From the NCBI GenBank assembly GCA_003222755.1, contig QHXA01000129.1, positions 1 through 13,134 on the forward strand: a stretch of DNA of 13,134 bases. Reading direction: 5' to 3'. Of this stretch, positions 1 through 5,054 are shown one piece after another. A program made the translations under genes and the position numbers. Every line of letters begins with the position of its first letter. Position 1 is the first letter of the stretch. Below the pieces are notes generated by a model, which was given only the letters and a program-made list of their open reading frames with translations, was not told the origin of the DNA and searched no databases. Source of the stretch: Acidobacteriota bacterium (GTDB lineage Bacteria > Acidobacteriota > Terriglobia > 20CM-2-55-15).

Positions 1-32
1 CCAAGGACCGGCAGTTTGATTTCAGTGGGCAT
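1..32 (-). CDS. aceF: Dihydrolipoyl acyltransferase (PDH E2), 5' end only
   Basis: Only the first 11 codons are inside the window; the gene continues past base 1. The ATG is at 32-30 and the codons read M-P-T-E-I-K-L-P-V-L-G, the usual beginning of the N-terminal lipoyl domain of E2 acyltransferases. A GGAG ribosome site lies at 41-38, 5 nt before the ATG. The gene starts 38 nt after the aceE stop on the same strand, which is the classical aceE-aceF order. E2 forms the core of the pyruvate dehydrogenase complex and transfers the acetyl group from E1 to CoA through its swinging lipoyl arm. The assignment rests on this short stretch plus context; a 2-oxoacid dehydrogenase E2 of other specificity is less likely next to aceE. 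Confidence 0.68.
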   Translation of the reverse strand, partial: MPTEIKLPVL

Positions 33-37
33 GTTTG

Positions 38-41
38 CTCC
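38..41 (-). promoter_or_regulatory. Ribosome binding site of aceF
   Basis: GGAG on the minus strand, 5 nt upstream of the ATG at 32-30. It supports a real gene start at the window edge that is too short to appear as an open reading frame. Confidence 0.6.
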
Positions 42-70
42 GGTGCTTCAGATATCTATGCCGACATCAC

Positions 71-2893
71 TTACTCGCTGCGCCCTATCGGGCTTGCATT
101 CGCTCCGCTCATCGGATTCGCTTTCGCAGGATCAATTTCCAAGTCACGCATCGCTTGCGTCACGATGCCGGCTTCGATTTGCTTTTCGCGCGAAAGTGCC
201 GCGAGCGTGGCCAGAGTGATGAAGCGCGCATCGACCTCAAAGAAATCACGCAATGCGGGCCGGCTGTCGCTTCTTCCAAAACCGTCAGTCCCCAGACAGA
301 CAACGGGTCTGTGGAGCCATCGGGAAATGGTATCGGGCAAGGCCTTCACGTAATCGGAAGCAGCGACGCAGACTCCGGGCGAATTCGCGATGCACCGCGT
401 GACGTAAGGCAGCTTATGCGTTTCTTCGGGATGCAGCAAATTCCAACGGTCCGTCTCATGACCATCACGGTACAGTTCTTTGTAGCTTGTTACACTCCAC
501 ACGTCGGCGGCGACCTGGTACTTTTCAGCTAAGAGCGCTTGGGCTTTCAATACCTCATTCAGAATGGCGCCGCTTCCTAAGAGCTGAGCGCGGAGCTTCG
601 CGTTCGGATCCTCCGCGGGTTTGAATTTGTACATGCCTTTGAGAATGCCTTCCTGGATTCCTTCACCGTCTGGCATCGCTGGATGGGGATAGTTCTCATT
701 CATTACCGTCAGGTAATAGAAGATGTTTTCCTGTTGTTCATACATTCTTCGAATTCCATCTCGAATGATGAGGGCCAGCTCAAAGGCGAACGCCGGGTCA
801 TACGTTTTCAGATTAGGCACCGGGTACGCCAGCAGATGACTATGTCCGTCCTGATGCTGCAGCCCCTCACCGGCGAGAGTTGTACGACCGGACGTACCGC
901 CGAGCAGGAAACCCTTCGCTCGCGAATCTCCAGCCGCCCAGATGAGATCGCCGACTCTCTGAAAGCCGAACATAGAATAAAAGATGAAGAAAGGAATCGT
1001 GTTGATCCGGTGCGTCGCGGATGCCGTTAAAAACAAGATGAATGACGACATCGAGCCGGCCTCGGTGATGCCCTCTTCCAGAATTTGTCCGTCCTTCGCT
1101 TCTTTGTAATAGAGCAACGTCTCTTTATCGACAGGTTCATAGAGCTGGCCGACATGCGAGTAGATTCCGACCTGACGAAAAAGCGATTCCATTCCGAAAG
1201 TTCTCGATTCATCCGGAATGATGGGCACAATCAGTTTGCCGATTTGCTCATCGCGGAGCAGCTTTGAGAGCATGCGCACGAACACCATCGTGGTCGAGGC
1301 CTCCCGGCCTTCGGTGCCTGCCAGGAATTCTTTAAAAACTACTTCGGCGACCGGTGGAATGGGTTCAACAGAAACCTTGCGAGCGGGAACATAGCCGCCG
1401 AGCTTTTCCCGCCTCTCGCGAATGTATTGGGCCTCCTGACTATTATCGGCCGGCTTGTAAAACGGCGCTTCCGCAATGTCTTCATCGGAGATGGGAATAC
1501 CGAACCGGCTGCGGAAGCGGCGCAGCTCATCTTCGTTCAGCTTTTTCTGCTGGTGCGTGATATTGCGGCCCTCGCCGCTTTCACCGAGACCATAACCCTT
1601 GATCGTGCGGGCGAGAATGACGGTGGGCGAGCCTTGATGCTCCACTGCGGCTCGATAAGCAGCATAAACTTTCACGGGATCGTGGCCGCCGAGTTGCAGC
1701 TTTTTGAGCTGTTCGTCTGAAAGATGCCGGACCATCTCCAGTAATCGCGAACCGGTCCCGAAAAAATGTTCTCGGAAGTAATCGCCCGATTCTGTGGAGT
1801 ACTTCTGCCATTGGCCATCGACAGTCTCGCTCATACGCTTGACCAGCAACCCTTCGCGGTCATTGGCGAGCAGAGGATCCCAATCGCTGCCCCAGATCAC
1901 TTTCAAGACATTCCAGCCGGCGCCGCGAAAGACGGCCTCGAGCTCCTGGATGATATTGCCGTTGCCGCGAACGGGCCCGTCGAGGCGTTGCAGATTGCAG
2001 TTCACGACGAAGATCAGATTGTCGAGTTTCTCGCGCGAGGCGAGTGTGATCGCTCCGAGCGCTTCCGGTTCGTCCGTTTCTCCATCGCCCAAAAACGCCC
2101 ACACCTTACTTGAGGCTGCGCGCGTCCCTTGAGGTTTCGCGCGTTCCTTGAGGTTTCGCGCTGTCGCGCTCACGCTCCGCGCGCGCTCACGCTCCGCGCG
2201 CGCTTGCGCTTCGCCCGCATCGGATTGTTCCTTGAGGCCACGATCTTCGAGATAACGGTTAAAGCGGGCCTGATAGATGGCCATGATTGGGCCGAGTCCC
2301 ATCGATACTGTCGGAAATTCCCAAAACTCCGGCATCAGCCACGGATGCGGATAAGAAGACACTCCGCCTTCCGGTCTCAGTTCGCGGCGAAAGTTTTCCA
2401 AATGCTTCTGGTCAAGACGGCCTTCCAGAAAAGCTCGTGCATAAATGCCCGGTGAGGCGTGACCCTGAAAGTAAATGATGTCGCCTTCGTGATCTTTATT
2501 TTTAGCGCGGAAGAAGTGGTCGAACCCGACCTCGTACAAGGTGGCGGCAGAAGCGTAGGTCGAGATGTGTCCGCCGATGCCGCTCTCTTCACGGTTGGCG
2601 CGCACAACCATGGCGAGCGCGTTCCAACGCACGAGACTTCGAATTCGGCGTTCAATTTCGCGGTTACCAGGATAGACAGGCTGCCGGTCAGCGGGAATGG
2701 TATTGACGTATGGAGTGTTGGCGGTGAATGGGACTTCAATCCCTGCTTCTTGAGCGTAACTCTGCAATTCGGTCAGGAGAGTGTTGACCCGCTCCGCCCC
2801 CCGATGGCGGATGACATAATCCAGGGAATCCAGCCATTCGCGACGTTCAATTTCATCGAGGTCCGGAGGCTTTTTGCGAACGATTCTCTTCAT
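71..2893 (-). CDS. aceE: Pyruvate dehydrogenase E1, homodimeric type
   Basis: This is the thiamine-diphosphate-dependent E1 subunit, which decarboxylates pyruvate and acetylates the lipoyl group of E2 in the cytoplasm. The protein is colinear with E. coli AceE over its whole length. The thiamine-diphosphate motif GDGETDEPE is at residues 269-277 with NCN at 298-300. GYGLGESGEG and NITHQ follow, and later come RTFGMESLFRQ, SMFGFQRVGDL and HQDGHSH. At 940 aa it is longer than the E. coli enzyme (887 aa). About 36 of the extra residues lie at roughly 221-258, between RYLEDRGL and VWAFLGDGE, and are Arg/Ala/Glu-rich and repeat-encoded. A tail of about 11 residues extends the C-terminus. The ATG at 2893 is chosen because an in-frame TGA lies shortly upstream; no good Shine-Dalgarno is seen. 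It forms an operon with aceF downstream. Identity is certain; whether the insertion is tolerated in the folded enzyme is unknown. Confidence 0.97.
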   Translation of the reverse strand: MKRIVRKKPPDLDEIERREWLDSLDYVIRHRGAERVNTLLTELQSYAQEAGIEVPFTANTPYVNTIPADRQPVYPGNREIERRIRSLVRWNALAMVVRANREESGIGGHISTYASAATLYEVGFDHFFRAKNKDHEGDIIYFQGHASPGIYARAFLEGRLDQKHLENFRRELRPEGGVSSYPHPWLMPEFWEFPTVSMGLGPIMAIYQARFNRYLEDRGLKEQSDAGEAQARAERERARSVSATARNLKERAKPQGTRAASSKVWAFLGDGETDEPEALGAITLASREKLDNLIFVVNCNLQRLDGPVRGNGNIIQELEAVFRGAGWNVLKVIWGSDWDPLLANDREGLLVKRMSETVDGQWQKYSTESGDYFREHFFGTGSRLLEMVRHLSDEQLKKLQLGGHDPVKVYAAYRAAVEHQGSPTVILARTIKGYGLGESGEGRNITHQQKKLNEDELRRFRSRFGIPISDEDIAEAPFYKPADNSQEAQYIRERREKLGGYVPARKVSVEPIPPVAEVVFKEFLAGTEGREASTTMVFVRMLSKLLRDEQIGKLIVPIIPDESRTFGMESLFRQVGIYSHVGQLYEPVDKETLLYYKEAKDGQILEEGITEAGSMSSFILFLTASATHRINTIPFFIFYSMFGFQRVGDLIWAAGDSRAKGFLLGGTSGRTTLAGEGLQHQDGHSHLLAYPVPNLKTYDPAFAFELALIIRDGIRRMYEQQENIFYYLTVMNENYPHPAMPDGEGIQEGILKGMYKFKPAEDPNAKLRAQLLGSGAILNEVLKAQALLAEKYQVAADVWSVTSYKELYRDGHETDRWNLLHPEETHKLPYVTRCIANSPGVCVAASDYVKALPDTISRWLHRPVVCLGTDGFGRSDSRPALRDFFEVDARFITLATLAALSREKQIEAGIVTQAMRDLEIDPAKANPMSGANASPIGRSE
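2103..2159. repeat. Three tandem 19-bp repeats inside aceE
   Basis: Three 19-bp units lie at 2103-2121, 2122-2140 and 2141-2159. The last two differ at one base (GCGTYCCTTGAGGTTTCGC); the first is degenerate (13 of 19 matches to the second). Because 19 is not a multiple of three, aceE reads the units in different frames: the translated stretches are RNLKER, AKPQGTR and AASSK. Three units add 57 bp, or 19 codons, so the frame is kept. They encode part of a stretch absent from E. coli AceE. Confidence 0.85.
2168..2218. repeat. Three tandem 17-bp GC-rich repeats inside aceE
   Basis: Units lie at 2168-2184, 2185-2201 and 2202-2218. The first two are identical (GCTCACGCTCCGCGCGC) and the third matches at 13 of 17 positions. 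Three units make 51 bp, or 17 codons, keeping the aceE frame. On the minus strand they encode the Arg/Ala/Glu/Ser-rich stretch AQARAERERARSVSA. Alternating GC runs make the segment partly self-complementary. Confidence 0.85.
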
Positions 2894-2950
2894 GTGTTGC
2901 CGCTGCGGTCAGGGATGCAAGGATGATTCCGTTCTGCGGATGGACCGAAT

Positions 2951-3037
2951 ATCAATCTGACCAATGCTCAATTCCCAATTCTCAATTCCCATCCGATGAG
3001 AATTGGGAATTGGGAATTGAGCATTGGTCAGATTGAT
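2951..3037. repeat. 87-bp near-perfect inverted repeat
   Basis: The arms are 2951-2991 and 2997-3037 around a 5-nt loop (2992-2996). The outer 30 bp of each arm pair perfectly; the inner 11 bp have one G-T wobble and one mismatch. The inner arm consists of 7-bp units (AATTGGG, AATTGGG, AATTGAG). It is clearly AT-richer than its surroundings. It lies between the divergent aceE and prs genes, so it terminates neither of them and would be in the leader of one or both. It resembles a miniature inverted-repeat element or repetitive extragenic palindrome. No convincing target duplication or encoded protein is seen. Confidence 0.9.
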
Positions 3038-3063
3038 TATGTTCCCCTTATTGGACGCGGAAA

Positions 3064-3116
3064 ACCACCAGGTGGTCGTTCGCGACCATATTAAGGGCGC
3101 TTATTTAGAGGCGCTC
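3064..3116 (+). promoter_or_regulatory. Small hairpins in the prs leader
   Basis: Three short inverted repeats are packed upstream of prs. ACCACC and GGTGGT (3064-3069 and 3071-3076) are one base apart. TGGTCG and CGACCA (3073-3078 and 3083-3088) enclose a TTCG loop. A 6-bp stem (3095-3100 with 3111-3116, one wobble) encloses a 10-nt loop. The first two are mutually exclusive, which could allow switching, but no known riboswitch class was recognised. No convincing -35/-10 pair could be assigned. Function is speculative. Confidence 0.3.
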
Positions 3117-3131
3117 CGGTATCTTGGATCT

Positions 3132-3136
3132 AGGAG
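3132..3136 (+). promoter_or_regulatory. Ribosome binding site deciding the prs start
   Basis: AGGAG lies 8 nt before the ATG at 3145. It lies downstream of the in-frame TTG at 3124, so it supports the ATG rather than the longer TTG-initiated form. Confidence 0.75.
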
Positions 3137-3144
3137 CCAAGCTA

Positions 3145-4128
3145 ATGAACCGCGGTGATCTCGTACTCTTTGCGCTGAGCGAGAGCAAAGATTTTGGCGC
3201 AGCCGTCGGGGAGCATCTCGGTATCGCACTGGCCGCGCACGAAGAGAGGGAATTCGAGGACGGCGAACACAAGATTCGACCCCTCATTAGCGTTCGCGGA
3301 AAGGACGTGTTCGTCATTCAGTCTCTCTTCGGCGACTCGCAACAAAGCGTCAATGACAAGCTTTGCCGATTCCTTTTTTTCCTTGGAGCATTGAAAGATG
3401 CTTCAGCCGAAAGAATAACCGCTGTCATGCCGTATCTGTGCTATGCGAGGAAGGACAAGAAGACCAAACCGCGGGATCCACTCACGACGCGGTACGTGGC
3501 GAGTCTGTTTGAAGCAGTTGGAGCAAGCCGCGCGCTGACTCTGGATGTGCATAATCTGGCGGCCCTACAGAATGCGTGGCGTATCCCGACGGATCATCTC
3601 GAGGCGAAGAATTTGTTTGTGGATTACTTCGCAGGGCTCGAGATACCCAGCGAGGTCGTAGTCGTTTCACCCGATGCCGGCGGCATCAAGCGTGCCGAAG
3701 AATTTCGGAAAGCCCTCAGTCGAGTTCTTCCCGTCCCCGTTCGCAGCGCCTTTCTCGAAAAATATCGTAGCGATGATGTTCTCACCGGCGAAACTTTCGC
3801 AGGAGATGTTCGAGGCAAAACGGCGATTATCATCGACGATTTGATCAGCAGCGGCTCGACCATTGTGCGCGCTGCCGACGCATGCCGGCAGCGCGGTGCG
3901 ACTGCCGTCTATGCCGCCGCTTCGCATGGCTTATTTACCGGGAAACCGAGCGAGGTGTTCCCGCATCCAGCCTTAAACAAAATTGTGGTGACGAATACCA
4001 TTCCGCCATTTCGCCTTCCGCCGAATCTGGTGCCAGAGAAAGTCGTAGTTGTGGATGTAACAAGGCTCTTCGGTGAAGCAATCAAGCGAATCCATTCCGA
4101 CGAGTCGATTGAAGACCTGCTGGAGTAA
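3145..4128 (+). CDS. prs: Ribose-phosphate pyrophosphokinase (PRPP synthetase)
   Basis: The enzyme makes phosphoribosyl pyrophosphate from ribose 5-phosphate and ATP for purine, pyrimidine, NAD, His and Trp synthesis in the cytoplasm. The protein has 327 aa, close to the usual 310-320. It shows FEDGEH in the N-terminal domain, a flexible-loop region reading YLCYARKDKKTKPRDPLTTR, then TLDVHN, VVVSPDAGGIKRAEEF, and the PRPP-binding loop IIIDDLISSGSTI. The loop and DVHN differ from the commonest bacterial form (DLHA, and DD followed by a T-x-G-T loop). This suggests a divergent branch; the PRPP loop recalls archaeal-type DDIISTGGT. ATG 3145 is chosen over an in-frame TTG at 3124 because of the AGGAG before it. 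It is monocistronic as far as visible, divergent from aceE and convergent with the toxin-antitoxin pair. The general function is well supported; a PRPP synthetase-like paralogue with altered regulation cannot be excluded. Confidence 0.92.
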   Translation: MNRGDLVLFALSESKDFGAAVGEHLGIALAAHEEREFEDGEHKIRPLISVRGKDVFVIQSLFGDSQQSVNDKLCRFLFFLGALKDASAERITAVMPYLCYARKDKKTKPRDPLTTRYVASLFEAVGASRALTLDVHNLAALQNAWRIPTDHLEAKNLFVDYFAGLEIPSEVVVVSPDAGGIKRAEEFRKALSRVLPVPVRSAFLEKYRSDDVLTGETFAGDVRGKTAIIIDDLISSGSTIVRAADACRQRGATAVYAAASHGLFTGKPSEVFPHPALNKIVVTNTIPPFRLPPNLVPEKVVVVDVTRLFGEAIKRIHSDESIEDLLE

Positions 4129-4295
4129 CGGCGGACGGCCCTCTCTACCACTCCACTAATTCAACTCGCCGGTTTTTCGCTCGCGTCATGTTGGGATTGT
4201 TTGGTGGCGTCCGGACCTGTTGATGGTACGCACATTTTCTTCCGAGAAAGCGTTGTCAACGGCAAAGGGCCCACCAGAATTTCAGGTATCTCGCA

Positions 4296-4730
4296 TCACG
4301 ATCCTTCGATTGGGTTTTTGAATTTCAGCTTTGGAAACCGAGCGAAGTCACGATCTGTGGTGTAAAGGGTTGCGCCGTTCTCTATCGCAATGGCGGCGAT
4401 ATGCGCATCGGTGACCAACGGCCCAGCCGCCTTAGCGCCGAATATGGCTTCCTGAAGTATCGTCCAGTGATGGCCGCCTGGATTTACAATCACCGCTTGA
4501 GACCGTTCAAACCATTTCGAAACGATTACTGTCGCCTCGGCCATGGAGAGAGGGCGCGGAAACATTCGCCGGCTTGTGCTCAGACGAAGAAAAGCGAGTA
4601 TGACGATCCAGGAAAGCGCCACTGGTTCGTGTCCCGATAGGACGTCTTCAAGCCACGCACGCGCCTTCTTGTGGTGTTCTGCCGATGCGTTGTACGCATA
4701 CAACAGCAAATTAACGTCGACGACGATCAC
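4296..4730 (-). CDS. vapC: PIN-domain ribonuclease toxin, VapC-like
   Basis: A 144-aa single PIN domain. VapC toxins are metal-dependent ribonucleases that cut RNA, often tRNA or rRNA, and are neutralised by the partner VapB. Acidic residues expected for metal binding are visible: D5 in VVDVNLLLYAY, D108 in VTDAHIAAIA, and D126/D128 in YTTDRDF. The middle segment SWIVILAFLRLST matches a VapC subfamily whose second acidic position is not obvious. It starts with GTG at 4730, overlapping the antitoxin stop by 4 nt (GTGA), which implies translational coupling. The gene looks intact. Family assignment is firm; the cellular target cannot be told. Confidence 0.92.
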   Translation of the reverse strand: MIVVDVNLLLYAYNASAEHHKKARAWLEDVLSGHEPVALSWIVILAFLRLSTSRRMFPRPLSMAEATVIVSKWFERSQAVIVNPGGHHWTILQEAIFGAKAAGPLVTDAHIAAIAIENGATLYTTDRDFARFPKLKFKNPIEGS

Positions 4731-4972
4731 TTGTGAAATGGCCCCTCTGCTTCCTCCAGCAACTGGCCGATACAGTCATAATTCAGGCCGGGTATAACGC
4801 CGAGCGGTTTGGCTTCCACCTTGAATCGGTCTGTTTTCGCCATCTCCTGCCGCATTTGAAGTCCCGTGCGAAGAAACTCGTTTACGGTTTCTTTGAAGCT
4901 CTTCCCCGACCGTTTCATTTCGGCATTCAACTTTGCGACGACATCGTCATCGAGCGTTAGCGTTGTTCGCAT
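4727..4972 (-). CDS. vapB: Ribbon-helix-helix antitoxin, VapB-like
   Basis: An 81-aa protein. Residues 1-38 look like a ribbon-helix-helix DNA-binding domain: the strand MRTTLTLDDDVVAKL, then two helices ending in FKETVNEFLRTGL. The remaining part, ending LEEAEGPFHK, would wrap the toxin. Antitoxins of this type bind VapC and repress their own promoter. It is the first gene of the pair and overlaps vapC by 4 nt. The ATG at 4972 has only a weak purine-rich stretch before it. A 10-bp palindrome lies 23 nt upstream and is a candidate operator. Confidence 0.88.
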   Translation of the reverse strand: MRTTLTLDDDVVAKLNAEMKRSGKSFKETVNEFLRTGLQMRQEMAKTDRFKVEAKPLGVIPGLNYDCIGQLLEEAEGPFHK

Positions 4973-4994
4973 GCTCTTGATGTTATCATTCAGG

Positions 4995-5004
4995 CATCAT
5001 GATG
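4995..5004. promoter_or_regulatory. Palindrome upstream of vapBC, possible operator
   Basis: CATCATGATG is a perfect 10-bp palindrome, 23 nt upstream of the antitoxin ATG. Ribbon-helix-helix antitoxins commonly bind short palindromes overlapping their own promoter. A weaker TGAT-GTT-ATCA element lies at 4978-4988. Binding is inferred only from position and symmetry. Confidence 0.4.
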
Positions 5005-5029
5005 TCTAATTCGCTGTCCGCCGGAAATA

Positions 5030-5054
5030 GGCCGCGCGAGGCCGGCGTGCGGCC
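5030..5054 (-). terminator. Possible weak terminator after the M14 peptidase gene
   Basis: GGCCGC and GCGGCC (5030-5035 and 5049-5054) form a 6-bp GC-only stem with a 13-nt loop, directly after the peptidase stop codon on the minus strand. Only a short TATTT follows the stem, so this is at best a weak intrinsic terminator. Confidence 0.3.

Noticed and set aside
2103..2218. Tandem short repeats as a CRISPR array
   Set aside because: Units are 17 and 19 bp with no spacers between them, lie inside aceE in frame, and no cas genes are near.
2459..2926. Plus-strand frames opposite aceE such as 2459-2926 and 35-532
   Set aside because: They mirror conserved AceE codons and show no family features of their own.
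2951..3037. Palindrome as an intrinsic terminator
   Set aside because: It sits upstream of both flanking genes, which diverge from it, so no transcript from them ends here.
3124..3144. TTG start for prs adding seven residues
   Set aside because: The AGGAG at 3132-3136 is downstream of the TTG and ideally spaced for the ATG at 3145.
4129..4295. Small gene or RNA between prs and vapC
   Set aside because: No open frame with a ribosome site, no strong stem followed by a T-tract, and no recognised RNA motif; it is treated as an ordinary gap between convergent genes.
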